This document shows, piece after piece, positions 34,184-42,631 of a stretch of 53,036 nt of DNA; position 1 is the stretch's first letter; every line of letters begins with the position of its first letter. This stretch comes from Methanosaeta sp. PtaU1.Bin060. Lineage in GTDB: Archaea > Halobacteriota > Methanosarcinia > Methanotrichales > Methanotrichaceae. The notes under the pieces are model-generated. The model saw nothing but the letters and a program-made list of their open reading frames with translations, made no database searches and was not told the origin of the DNA. Location of the stretch: NCBI GenBank assembly GCA_002067365.1, contig MVRK01000040.1, positions 1 to 53,036 on the forward strand, given 5' to 3'. A program made the position numbers and the translations under genes.

Positions 34184-35440
34184 TTACCACGAGATCTTCT
34201 TTCTGTAATGGTTTCTCACCAATATCGCCAGCATGTTTGTTCCGAGCACCAGAGCCACAAGAACCAGGGCGGTTCCCCATGCCCTTGCCTCAACATCCCA
34301 CGCTCCGAGGAAATAAATCAGGTTCAGCAGGTGATAATCCAGGTTGTTCACAGGCTGAAAGAGATCCGGGATGACGCCGTAGATCATCTGCACAGAAGTG
34401 GCCGTGAATGTCACCGCAGTCCACATGATGGGGGCAGTCTCCCCTGATGCCTTGGCGACTCCCATGATGATGCCCGTGAGAATTCCGGGCATGGCCGAGG
34501 GCAGCACCACCTTCCTTATGGTCTGCCATTTGGAGGCCCCGAGAGCCATGCTGCCCTCTCGGAGGGTGTTGGGGACGCTCTTCAATGCCTCCTGACTGGT
34601 GAGGATGATCGTGGGGATGTTGATCAATCCGAGGATTATCGATCCGGAAAGGAGCGAAACCCCAAAAGATGTGACCAGAAAAGCCAGGCCGAAAAGGCCG
34701 AAGACGACAGATGGCACGCCGTTCAGCACGCCTATGGCGATGGTGATCATGCGATTGAGCCTCAGGCTCCTGGAATACTCGTGCAGGTAGATGGCCGACC
34801 CGATGCCAAGGGGCGCTGAGACTATCATCGCTCCGAGAACCATCCAGAATGTGCCGACGATGGCAGTGCTTATGCCTCCCGACTGCCCAAGCCTCCTGTG
34901 GGGCATGGTGAGGAAATCCCAGCTTATGACCCAGATCCCCTTTGAGATTATTATGAAGAGGATCCCTCCGAGGATCAGCAGCGCCAGCACCGCAGAGGCT
35001 CTGATGGCCAGAAATACGAGCACCTCCCTTCCCTTGGCGCTGTATCTGTAGAGGATGTTGATAGAGTCCTTGACCCCCAGAATGCTGGCCACGAGCACCA
35101 GGAAGGGAAGGATCACGCCATAGCCGAAGGAGGCTCCCACGCATAAAGGTCTGATGATGACAAAATTCGGCTGAAGAAAGCCTGTGAAGATCACGAGAGA
35201 GATTCCAAAGGAAAAAAGAAGATCGGCCGCAAGCACAGGAATCCTCTTCAGAGGAGCCTTCGCCCGCGAGAATGATATAGCTATCATCAGGGCGGAGACG
35301 AGAAGGGCGACACCCCATGAAGGCACCATCAGGCCAAGATCAGGGCGAAGGACGAGGCAGGCCGCGGATGAGATGAACATGAACGCCGATGCGATCAAGG
35401 AAACGGCGATGGCGGGCATCCGGGCGAGAGATGTCCTCAA
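34184..35440 (-). CDS. pstA: Phosphate ABC transporter permease PstA with N-terminal extension
   Basis: A 418-residue permease for high-affinity phosphate import. The C-terminal 280 residues are canonical PstA, with GGISTAIVGTFWMV, APLGIGSAIYLHEY, GVPSVVFGLFGLAF and the ATPase-contact EAA loop EGSMALGASKWQTIRKVVLP. The first 130 residues carry about four extra hydrophobic segments not typical of the family. It starts at TTG (35440) immediately after the pstC stop. PstS, PstB and PhoU are not in this window, so the rest of the system must be elsewhere. Confidence 0.9.
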   Translation of the reverse strand: MRTSLARMPAIAVSLIASAFMFISSAACLVLRPDLGLMVPSWGVALLVSALMIAISFSRAKAPLKRIPVLAADLLFSFGISLVIFTGFLQPNFVIIRPLCVGASFGYGVILPFLVLVASILGVKDSINILYRYSAKGREVLVFLAIRASAVLALLILGGILFIIISKGIWVISWDFLTMPHRRLGQSGGISTAIVGTFWMVLGAMIVSAPLGIGSAIYLHEYSRSLRLNRMITIAIGVLNGVPSVVFGLFGLAFLVTSFGVSLLSGSIILGLINIPTIILTSQEALKSVPNTLREGSMALGASKWQTIRKVVLPSAMPGILTGIIMGVAKASGETAPIMWTAVTFTATSVQMIYGVIPDLFQPVNNLDYHLLNLIYFLGAWDVEARAWGTALVLVALVLGTNMLAILVRNHYRKKISW

Positions 35441-36358
35441 TCAATAGCCCCCAAATCGTTTACGGATCCTGGCGCGGACAAGATCCGCCACAATGCTCAG
35501 CGCTGACACCACCAGCAACAGCACGAAGCCGACTGCGAAGAGGACGTGGTAATGCAAGGACCCCCTCGCCACCTCCCCCATCTCTCCCGCAATCACAGAG
35601 GTGAATGTCGCACCCTGATCGAAGATGTTGAAGATGGGCGATGGTATCCTCGCCACATTGCCCACGACGAGGAGGACTGCCATCGTCTCTCCAATGATGC
35701 TTCCGATGTTAAGAAGCACAGCCGCTGTGATTCCTGATGAGGCGGCAGGTATGACCACATGCCTTATCGTCTGCCATTTATTGGCACCAAGGGCCAAAGA
35801 GCCCTCCTTGAACTCTCGAGGAACAGCTCGCAAAGCGTCCTCGCAGATGGTGGTGATGTAGGGAATGAACATGATCCCAAGAAGTATGGACCCGGCGAGG
35901 ATGGATCTGCCAGTCAGCATATCGAAGCTCTCCTGCAGATAAGAGACGAGGATGATCACGCCCAAAAAACCGTAGACGATGGAGGGTACGCCCGCCAGGA
36001 GCTCGATCGACGGCTTCAGGATGGCTTTGCTTCTCGGCCCCGCCAGCTCCGCCAGGTAGATCGCCAGGGGGATGCCTATCATGATGTTGATGAAAAGGGC
36101 GAGCGCTGTGATCTCAAGAGAGCTTGCTATCAGGGGCATCATGCCGTAGATATCCCCTACGGGGTGCCATTTCTGCCCCAGCAGGAGAGGGAGGACACCG
36201 AGATCGAGGAACGCCTTGAAGCTCTCCTGAGTGAGAAAATAGAATATCAGGAGCATGACCAGGATGGATGCGATGGCGCAGAGGAAGAGCACCGCCTCGA
36301 CGAATCTCTCCCTGCATCTACGCATCTTGGTAATGCTCATCACTATGCCAAAACACAT
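35441..36358 (-). CDS. pstC: Phosphate ABC transporter permease PstC
   Basis: A 305-residue permease partner of PstA. Visible blocks are IGIPLAIYLAELAGP, LLAGVPSIVYGFLGV and the EAA loop KEGSLALGANKWQTIRHVVIP, followed by IGETMAVLLVVGN. Six hydrophobic segments fit the family. A TATA box at 36388-36395 (CTATATAG on the minus strand) puts the transcript start about seven bases before the ATG at 36358; a second ATG at 36340 (MSITKM) is an alternative. The two genes form a transcript with no spacing between stop and next start. Confidence 0.92.
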   Translation of the reverse strand: MCFGIVMSITKMRRCRERFVEAVLFLCAIASILVMLLIFYFLTQESFKAFLDLGVLPLLLGQKWHPVGDIYGMMPLIASSLEITALALFINIMIGIPLAIYLAELAGPRSKAILKPSIELLAGVPSIVYGFLGVIILVSYLQESFDMLTGRSILAGSILLGIMFIPYITTICEDALRAVPREFKEGSLALGANKWQTIRHVVIPAASSGITAAVLLNIGSIIGETMAVLLVVGNVARIPSPIFNIFDQGATFTSVIAGEMGEVARGSLHYHVLFAVGFVLLLVVSALSIVADLVRARIRKRFGGY

Positions 36359-36387
36359 TATCGTTTAAAGTCCTTGTCTATATTATC

Positions 36388-36395
36388 TATATAGT
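36388..36395 (-). promoter_or_regulatory. TATA box for pstC-pstA
   Basis: The minus strand reads CTATATAG, centred about 33 bases before the pstC ATG. It lies in the short AT-rich gap after orc1. I saw no clear Pho-type repeats. Confidence 0.45.
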
Positions 36396-36467
36396 GGATT
36401 TACAGTAGCACAACTCTATAGAGCTTTCTTTTCTCATTTTCTTTGATTTCAAGAATATTATGGGCTA

Positions 36468-37601
36468 TCAGGAGCCAATCCTGCAGAGGATCTCCTTGGG
36501 ATCATAGCGCATGCGAATGATGCGGCTGCGGCCCCTCTCGCCAGCGCCGCTGAAATCCGTGGTGATGAGCCGGACAGCATCCAGCTTGTTGAGGATCTCA
36601 TGAAACCTCGTGTACCCGGCGCCGGTCTCCTCATGGAAGCGGCTGAATATCTCGCCCGCACGAGAGCTCTCATGCTCGGCCGCCAGCCTGAGCACGCAAA
36701 GCTCATCCTTCTTCAGGGATTTCAGGGCATATGTGAGGTGCACGAGCCTTGAGCGCTCGTAGGAGTTCTTCACGTCCTCGGGCGAGACTGTCTTTGAAGC
36801 GCGCTTCTCAGCAGAGAGGCCTGACCTCTTCAGAAGATCTATTCCCACCCTGAGATCTCCTGACATCTCAGTGTAGTCCGTCACCATCTCGAGCACATCC
36901 TCCGAGATGACTTTGGGGTAGAAGCCCATCTTCACCCTCCAGCCGAGGATCTCCCTGATCTCCGCCCGCGTATAAAGGGGAAACAGGATCTCTTCGGCCT
37001 GAAAGACGGAGACCACCCTCGGGTCCAGGACGTAGTTCAAGGCTGGCTCGCTCAGGATGGCGATGACCCCCATCCTGGCTCCGGGACAGGTCTCGTGGGC
37101 CCGCAGGAGAGAGTAAAGGACGTGGTCCACCTCCTTCTCGTGAAAGAGATAGTTTACGTCGTCCAGAGCAACTATCAGGACGGCGTCCTTCTCAGCCGAG
37201 TGCCGTGCCACCTTCTCGAAGATGCGCTTGAAGGATATGCCGCTCGAAGGGGGCGAGTGGCCGAAGATCTTGGTGTAGAGCTGGTAGAAGACGGCGTACC
37301 TTGTGGAGTCCATCTGGCAGTTCACGTGGACCGGCACGACCTTTGAGGAGTGAGCCTCGATCTCCTCGAAGAGCTTGAAGATGGCGGTCGTCTTTCCTGT
37401 ACCAGGCGGGCCGAGACAGAGAGCATTGACGGGCCGCGAGCCCTGCAAGGCGGGGCGCACGCAGAACTTCAGGCTGTTCATCTGCGCCTCGCGGTGGAGG
37501 AAATGCTCCGGCAGGTAGTCTAGCTCGAAGAGATCCCTGTCCTTGAAGAGGGTCTCCTCCCACAGGAGCATGTCCGGTCTCTTTTCTTTCTCGGGGCTCA
37601 C
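36468..37601 (-). CDS. orc1: Orc1/Cdc6-type replication initiator
   Basis: A 377-residue AAA+ ATPase that would bind origin DNA and help load the MCM helicase. Walker A is GPPGTGKT (residues 64-71), Walker B is LIVALDDVN with Asp147-Asp148, and sensor 2 is GDLRVGIDLLKRS with Arg251. A winged-helix DNA-binding domain fills about residues 285-377. It starts at GTG (37601), overlapping the gatE stop as GTGA, so it is translated from the histone-gatE transcript rather than from its own promoter. No origin repeats were seen beside it; it may be one of several Orc1/Cdc6 paralogues. Confidence 0.92.
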   Translation of the reverse strand: MSPEKEKRPDMLLWEETLFKDRDLFELDYLPEHFLHREAQMNSLKFCVRPALQGSRPVNALCLGPPGTGKTTAIFKLFEEIEAHSSKVVPVHVNCQMDSTRYAVFYQLYTKIFGHSPPSSGISFKRIFEKVARHSAEKDAVLIVALDDVNYLFHEKEVDHVLYSLLRAHETCPGARMGVIAILSEPALNYVLDPRVVSVFQAEEILFPLYTRAEIREILGWRVKMGFYPKVISEDVLEMVTDYTEMSGDLRVGIDLLKRSGLSAEKRASKTVSPEDVKNSYERSRLVHLTYALKSLKKDELCVLRLAAEHESSRAGEIFSRFHEETGAGYTRFHEILNKLDAVRLITTDFSGAGERGRSRIIRMRYDPKEILCRIGS

Positions 37602-39502
37602 TCTTTCAGTATATTCTGTATTTCCTTCTTCAATATGGCGCTTACAAGAGCTCCGTCCGCTTTCCCTCTCAGCTCCTTCATCACGAGGCCCATGAGAGGC
37701 CCTGCGGACCTCTCGCCCTTGGAGCGGACAAGGTCGGCCTTGCTGGCGACCAGCGAATGGATCACTGATTCGACCCCCGCCTCGTCCACGCCCACCAGGC
37801 CAGCGGCCTTGGCCGCCCCGGAGGCGCTCTTCTCGGGATGATCAGCCAGAGAGCGAAGAAGCTCCACAAGTCCCTCCTTGGCGACCTTTCCCTCGGCCAG
37901 GAGAGCGAAGCATTCTATGTAATGCTGGTCTGTCAGGCAGGAGACCTGCACGCCCTCTCTGGCAAGCTCTATTGGAATGGTCTCAAGAGCGCGGACAACG
38001 ACTGACGGCGGCACCTTGCGGCCTGCCACAATCTCCTCGAAGAGATTGTAGTTCGGGGAGGAGGCCATGACAGCTGCCTGCTCCCTGTTGAGGCCGTACT
38101 CGCTCTCGAAGCGCTCAGCCCTCGCGGCGAAGAGCTCCGGCAGCTTCAGACCCTCGAGCATCTCGTCGGTGATCACCACAGAGGGCACATCGGTCTCGGG
38201 GTACATCCTGGCTGAGCCGGGCAAGGGCCTCATGTACTCTGAGCAGCCGTCCGGGAGCGCACGCCGCGTCTCCTCGGGCACCCCCTGAAGCGCCTCGCCT
38301 GCGCGGGCAATGACCGCCTTCAGGGCCTTCTCAGCGCGATCCCGTGGGCCCGTTACCATGATCACGCAGTCATCCGCTGCAGCTGCAATGTGGGAGCGCA
38401 CTATGCTGATCTCTTCCTCAGTTATGCCGTAGGCCGGCAGCTCATCGGTGTGGAAGATCCCGCCAACGCCTGCGCGCTTCGCCCTGTCTGAGAACTCAGT
38501 GCCAAGCCTGCGATCTGGCTGAATCTCCCTTCCGACGAGGCCGTCAAAGCCCTTCAGGAGACACGCCAGGAGAAGACCGCCGTCCTTCAGGGATCTGGAG
38601 ATCACCTTCGAGCCCGTCGAGGCGAAAAGGGAGGTGACGTCCCAGATGTCTGCACCTGCGGACGCGCCCCGCAGCCTCAGCTCGTCCCTTATCTCAAGCA
38701 GCCGAAACTGCCGCAGGGCCTCCAGCCCCACTATCCTGTCGATGAGGTTCAGCTCCTGGACGCCCTTGACCTCCACGCGCGCCCCGCCCTTTATGGAGAC
38801 ATTCACATCCTGGCGGATAGTCCCCAGGCCGCGCTTGACCCTGCCGGTGGACCGCAGGATCATCCCGAGGGTCTTCGCGACCTCGCGGGCGTGCTCGGGC
38901 GAGACTATGTCGGGGGCGGTGCCTATCTCGACCAGAGGGATTCCCAGGCGATCGAGGGAGTAGACGAGGCTGTCGCCGCGATCCTCGACGATGCGCGCTG
39001 CCTCCTCCTCCAGGCAGAGGATGCCGATGCCGACGGGGCCGTGGCCCGTCTCGATGGACCCCTCTGAGCCGATGTATGCAGTGCGCTGGAAGCCGGAGGT
39101 GTTCGAGCCGTCTATCACAGTCTTGCGCATGGTCTGCACCTCGTCCACGATCTTCATGCAGAGCAGCCTGGCGATGACGAGCGAGATCTCCAGGGCCTCG
39201 GGGTTGATCTCCCGGGGCGGCTCCTCATCCGCCTCCACGAGGCAGGTGCTCTCGTAGGACTTGTAAAGGAACCTGCGCGTCACCAGAACCTCCTCCAGCG
39301 CCGCGCGATCTATCTCCCCCAGCTCGCTGCGCGAGGGCCGTAGGTATCTGAAGAACTCGAAGTTGGACTCGTCCACCTCTCGGTGTGTTGTGGGGCAGCC
39401 GCAGAAGAGCTTATGTGCGGTATCGAGCTGCTGGTGAATCTCGATGCCGCACACTAGACCCAGGGCGCGGTAGTCGAGCCCCTCGGACATTTCGTTTGCC
39501 AT
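37598..39502 (-). CDS. gatE: Glu-tRNA(Gln) amidotransferase subunit E
   Basis: A 634-residue archaeal GatE. With GatD it converts Glu-tRNA(Gln) to Gln-tRNA(Gln), since most archaea lack glutaminyl-tRNA synthetase. The GatB/E catalytic core opens with GLVCGIEIHQQLDTAHKLFC and includes HKLFCGCPT, SGFQRTAY and RVEVKGVQELN. A GAD insertion domain lies in the middle and a YqeY-like helical tail for tRNA binding at the end. Length is normal for the family. The gene lies three bases after the histone gene and overlaps orc1 at its end. gatD is not in the window. Confidence 0.96.
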   Translation of the reverse strand: MANEMSEGLDYRALGLVCGIEIHQQLDTAHKLFCGCPTTHREVDESNFEFFRYLRPSRSELGEIDRAALEEVLVTRRFLYKSYESTCLVEADEEPPREINPEALEISLVIARLLCMKIVDEVQTMRKTVIDGSNTSGFQRTAYIGSEGSIETGHGPVGIGILCLEEEAARIVEDRGDSLVYSLDRLGIPLVEIGTAPDIVSPEHAREVAKTLGMILRSTGRVKRGLGTIRQDVNVSIKGGARVEVKGVQELNLIDRIVGLEALRQFRLLEIRDELRLRGASAGADIWDVTSLFASTGSKVISRSLKDGGLLLACLLKGFDGLVGREIQPDRRLGTEFSDRAKRAGVGGIFHTDELPAYGITEEEISIVRSHIAAAADDCVIMVTGPRDRAEKALKAVIARAGEALQGVPEETRRALPDGCSEYMRPLPGSARMYPETDVPSVVITDEMLEGLKLPELFAARAERFESEYGLNREQAAVMASSPNYNLFEEIVAGRKVPPSVVVRALETIPIELAREGVQVSCLTDQHYIECFALLAEGKVAKEGLVELLRSLADHPEKSASGAAKAAGLVGVDEAGVESVIHSLVASKADLVRSKGERSAGPLMGLVMKELRGKADGALVSAILKKEIQNILKE

Positions 39503-39505
39503 CGA

Positions 39506-39736
39506 TCACCGGTCAGAGACGGCAGGAGGCTTAACTCTTTTGACTGCCTCCCTTATGTCCTCCGCCTTGACTGTCTTGCGCTTGGCATGGTTGGCCCATC
39601 CCACTGCCTCTCTCGCCACCTCCAAGCCATAGCTCTCCAGAATCTCTGCCAGCGCGTCCCTCGCACCCTCGCTCACCCTTTTGGCCCCAGCTTCGCGAAT
39701 CAGCCTGCTCACAGGGGCTACAGGAAGTATCGGCAT
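39506..39736 (-). CDS. Archaeal histone
   Basis: A 76-residue histone-fold protein that wraps DNA as dimers and higher oligomers. It has the expected N-terminus (LPVAPVSRLIREAGAKRVS), the long central helix (ARDALAEILESYGLEVAREA), and the C-terminal helix after KRKTVKAEDI. A perfect ribosome site, GGGTGAT, precedes the ATG at 39736. A TATA-like ATTTTATTTTGG lies near 39785. It leads a three-gene leftward operon with gatE and orc1. Confidence 0.95.
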   Translation of the reverse strand: MPILPVAPVSRLIREAGAKRVSEGARDALAEILESYGLEVAREAVGWANHAKRKTVKAEDIREAVKRVKPPAVSDR

Positions 39737-40096
39737 CTCTCAATCACCCTTGAATTCCCAAATTTCCGCCAGAAGATCCAAAATAAAATGCCTTCTGGAG
39801 CTACAAGCTGAATTTTGCAATTTAGGAACTTGTAGTTCGATATATATATTTTTCGGGCGGCCCAAGACCATATTGTGATGATGATCAGCGTTTGTTTGCT
39901 TAATACCCACTCTACATTTAAGTATAACAGCAAATCGGGATTTTCCTGGATTTTAGAGCCAAGGAGATGGCAAATCGATCCGGAAGCCCTCCGATAAAAG
40001 CGGATATTTCGAAGAGGATGGGAAACCTTTTTTAAAGCAGCTGCATCAGCATCATTGAGAGAAGAGCTGAAGATTGGCGAGAGAGGAGAAGAGAAG
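39737..40096. other. Divergent promoter region between histone and the 40097 gene
   Basis: About 360 bases. On the minus strand there is a TATA-like box near 39785 for the histone operon. On the plus strand CCTTTTTTAAAG near 40029-40040 could serve the 40097 gene. An unexplained AT run, GATATATATATTTTT, lies at about 39839-39853. No gene is supported here; a long leftward frame through it is only antisense to the 40097 gene. Confidence 0.45.
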
Positions 40097-40432
40097 ATGG
40101 GCGAATTCAGGCAACATGCAGTGATATACAAGGATATGGAGGATGTATACGGTCCGTGCGGATGCGGCATGGATATGGCCATCCTGCCGATGCTTATTCC
40201 CAGAGCTTGGATCATAGAGGAGTGGCCCGCTGTGGTGGAGGCGCATGAGTTCGGGAAGGGCTTTGATTTCAGGCGCGTCTCGGGCTTCAGCTGCAACCAG
40301 GTATTCGAGCATGAGATGGACGGCGTTGAATACCTCGCAAACTTCTCATGCTGCAGGGACTGTGCAGAGAGGGCTGTGGAATTAGGATATGCGGTATGGT
40401 CCGAGAAGTCCTATCCCATGGTGCTGAGATGA
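40097..40432 (+). CDS. Small Cys-rich protein of unknown function
   Basis: A 111-residue protein starting at ATG 40097 with GAGGAG nine bases upstream. A longer start at 40055 lacks such a site. Cysteines occur as GPCGCG near residue 20, one at SGFSCNQ, and CCRDC near residue 83, a pattern that could bind zinc or an iron-sulfur cluster. There are no membrane segments. I do not recognise the family. Confidence 0.6.
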   Translation: MGEFRQHAVIYKDMEDVYGPCGCGMDMAILPMLIPRAWIIEEWPAVVEAHEFGKGFDFRRVSGFSCNQVFEHEMDGVEYLANFSCCRDCAERAVELGYAVWSEKSYPMVLR

Positions 40433-40511
40433 GGCTCTGAAAAAGACTGAAACATTTTTTTTGGATAAACAGTTATGCCATCTAGAGATATACCATCTGC
40501 AGGGATCTGAT

Positions 40512-40760
40512 TTGAATTACAAGATCTACTCAACCAAGGCCTGCTCCAAGTGTGAGCAGCTCAAGAAGGCCCTGAAAAGCGCAGGCCTTCAGTTCGATGA
40601 GATTGACATGGCCACGCCCGAGGCCCTCACTGAGCTGCGGATAAACGGGGTGTTCACCCTCTCTGCACCCGTTCTCCAATTGGACGAGAGATTCTACACC
40701 ATCGATGATCTCTTCGAGGGGGATCAGCTGAAGGATCTGACAGAGATTCTCGGGGGCTAG
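40512..40760 (+). CDS. Glutaredoxin-like thiol-disulfide protein
   Basis: About 82 residues with a thioredoxin fold of the glutaredoxin/NrdH type. It has the redox CSKC motif after YKIYSTKA, the cis-Pro loop TLSAPVLQLDE, and ends in a helix. I place the start at TTG 40512 (LNYKIYST) because GGGATC precedes it and the protein is then the family length; TTG at 40461 adds 17 residues of no clear value. It probably reduces protein disulfides in the cytoplasm. It is convergent with the ACT-domain gene. Confidence 0.75.
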   Translation: MNYKIYSTKACSKCEQLKKALKSAGLQFDEIDMATPEALTELRINGVFTLSAPVLQLDERFYTIDDLFEGDQLKDLTEILGG

Positions 40761-40785
40761 GATCTCTTCTTTTTGAATTTCTGAG

Positions 40786-41451
40786 TCAGAACTCCAGCCC
40801 GCGCACTCTTCGGATGTCGAAGACTGCTGTGCTGGCCACATGCATCACAGCGAATGTGCCTGCCTGAATGGGATCCGTTACTACCAGATCGGCCTGCTGA
40901 GGAACAGTTCCCGCCATCCTAAGGGCTATGACCGGGATGCCCTCCTGCTGAAGATTCTTCACCTCCTCGGTGATGCGACCTCCCATGAGGGCGCCGGCCA
41001 GCACCAGGATAGATGCGCGCGGCAGCCTGGAGACTGCGCTGACGGCATCCGCGATGGCGGCTTCTCCGACGAGGGGGATTGTGTCCACGCTGATGCGTTC
41101 GCCGCGAAGGTTATGCCTGTCGGCCTCGCTCACAGCGCCGACTGCGACCTGCGCCACCTGGGCCCCGCCGCCTATTATTATCACCCTCGATCCGTAGATC
41201 TTCTCGAAGGGCTGGTGAACTGAGACCTCGAAGATCGACTCGAAGGCATCCAGCTCCCTCACCATCTCCTCCAAATCCGCCGGATCTGAATCGATCTCCA
41301 TGTACACAGATGCCTTGCCCTCGTTCACCCCGCGCTCGATCACGAACTGCTGGGTGTAGATTATATTGCCATCCCTCTTGGCCACCACGCCAGCGATGTC
41401 GCGCAGCATCCCGGGGCGGTCAAGGCAGATCACATTTATTGCACAGCTCAT
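40786..41451 (-). CDS. ACT domain protein with DUF5612
   Basis: A 221-residue protein. The N-terminal 75 residues form an ACT ligand-binding domain (INVICLDRPGMLRDIAGVV, EGKASVYMEI). The remaining part matches a methanogen-specific domain with GSRVIIIGGGAQVAQVAVGA, SILVLAGALMGGRITEEV and ADLVVTDPIQAGT, which looks like a small Rossmann-type fold. ACT domains sense amino acids, so a regulatory role in amino-acid metabolism is plausible but unproven. It is divergent from the TFS gene. Confidence 0.78.
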   Translation of the reverse strand: MSCAINVICLDRPGMLRDIAGVVAKRDGNIIYTQQFVIERGVNEGKASVYMEIDSDPADLEEMVRELDAFESIFEVSVHQPFEKIYGSRVIIIGGGAQVAQVAVGAVSEADRHNLRGERISVDTIPLVGEAAIADAVSAVSRLPRASILVLAGALMGGRITEEVKNLQQEGIPVIALRMAGTVPQQADLVVTDPIQAGTFAVMHVASTAVFDIRRVRGLEF

Positions 41452-41524
41452 AGCGCCTCTGAATTATCAGCAGATAATGCAGCTGGCAAACTTTAATATT
41501 ACGGGGGTTCACTTCGTTGAAACG

Positions 41525-41833
41525 ATGGAGTTTTGTCCACAGTGCAAGAGCATCATGGTGCCAAAAGATGGTATGATGGTCTGCAGAAGATGCAGCTACA
41601 AGATGCCTAAGACCGCTGGCGGCGCGATGGTGAGCAAGACGGAGCAGCTTGAGCGCGTAGTGCCAGTCCTGGAGCAGGAGTCCGCTGGCCTTCCCACGAC
41701 GAACGCGAAGTGCCCTGAGTGTGGCAACAACCTCGCCTACTGGTGGCTGCGTCAGCTGCGCTCAGCAGATGAGAGCGAGGTGCGTTTCTTCAGATGCACC
41801 AAATGCAGCAAGACATGGCGTGAGTACGACTGA
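41525..41833 (+). CDS. tfs: Transcription factor S (TFS), RNA polymerase cleavage factor
   Basis: A 102-residue two-zinc-ribbon protein homologous to TFIIS and RPB9/RPC11. The N-terminal ribbon is CPQCKS with CRRCS; the C-terminal ribbon is CPECGNN with CTKCSKTWREYD. The acidic pair in RSADESEVRFF is the catalytic hairpin that restarts backtracked polymerase by inducing RNA cleavage, so this copy should be active. The ATG at 41525 follows a TATA-like ACTTTAATATTAC near 41490, giving a near-leaderless transcript. Confidence 0.95.
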   Translation: MEFCPQCKSIMVPKDGMMVCRRCSYKMPKTAGGAMVSKTEQLERVVPVLEQESAGLPTTNAKCPECGNNLAYWWLRQLRSADESEVRFFRCTKCSKTWREYD

Positions 41834-41896
41834 GCGAGCAGGAAATGAGTTAACTATATCAAATATTAAATTATCCTCTTCCAGGAGGCTCAAGGA

Positions 41897-42631
41897 ATGT
41901 TCAAGGCAGTAATCAACGCAGATACTTTGCGCGATGCGATCGAATCCGTCTCTTCTCTGGTCGATGAGGTGAAGTTCTCCATATCCGATAAGGGCTTAGA
42001 GCTCAAGGCCGTGGACCCGGCGAATGTCGCCATGGTCTCTCTCAAGATCGGAGCTGAGGCTTTCGAGTTCTTCAAGGCCGACCAAAGGGAGATCGGCGTG
42101 GATCTGGTGCGCCTGAGCGATGTCCTGAGCATGGCGGACAAGGGAGAGACTGTGCAGCTCGAGTTGGACGAGGAGAGCCATAAACTCAAGATCGGAGTCG
42201 GCGCTTTATCCTATACCCTGAGCCTTATTGATCCCACTGCCATCAGAAAAGAGCCGCGTATCCCCGAGCTGGACCTGCCGGCTCACGTGACACTTCCAGG
42301 ATCGGAGTTCCGCAAGGCTGTGAAGGCCGCCGAGAAGGTCAGCGACCATGTGGTCCTGGGTGTCTCTGATGAGGGCTTCTACATGGAGGCGAAGGGGGAT
42401 ATCGACTCGCTCAAGCTCAAGATCCCAAGCACTGAGCTTCTGGGAATGAAGCCCGGCGAGGCCAGGTCGCTCTTCTCATTGGATTATCTGGAGGACATGT
42501 CCAAATCCATCGGCAAGGCTGGCGAGGTCACATTGGAGATGGGCATAGACTATCCCCTCAGGGTGGGCTTCAAGATAGGCCAGCATGTCGAGATCACCTA
42601 CCTGCTCGCCCCGCGAATAGAACAGGAATGA
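41897..42631 (+). CDS. pcn: DNA polymerase sliding clamp (PCNA)
   Basis: A 244-residue archaeal PCNA that forms a homotrimeric ring tethering polymerase, ligase and FEN1 to DNA. It shows the two-domain clamp pattern: FKAVINADTLRDAIESVSSL, KGLELKAVDPANVAMVSL, LDYLEDMSKSIGKAGEVTLE and a terminal PLRVGFKIGQHVEITYLLAPRIE-type strand. AGGAGG lies eight bases before the ATG. Its stop overlaps the priL start as ATGA. Confidence 0.97.
   Translation: MFKAVINADTLRDAIESVSSLVDEVKFSISDKGLELKAVDPANVAMVSLKIGAEAFEFFKADQREIGVDLVRLSDVLSMADKGETVQLELDEESHKLKIGVGALSYTLSLIDPTAIRKEPRIPELDLPAHVTLPGSEFRKAVKAAEKVSDHVVLGVSDEGFYMEAKGDIDSLKLKIPSTELLGMKPGEARSLFSLDYLEDMSKSIGKAGEVTLEMGIDYPLRVGFKIGQHVEITYLLAPRIEQE

Noticed and set aside
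35759-36394. Rightward 211-codon frame over pstC
   Set aside because: Antisense to a clear permease; charged composition and no family features.
36359-36467. Replication origin beside orc1
   Set aside because: The gap is only about 109 bases. It is AT-rich, but I saw no repeated origin-box-like elements, and it is explained by the pstC promoter.
39718-40296. Leftward 192-codon frame over the histone promoter and the 40097 gene
   Set aside because: It runs through the histone promoter region and is antisense to a gene with a good ribosome site. It has low-complexity Ser/Pro composition.
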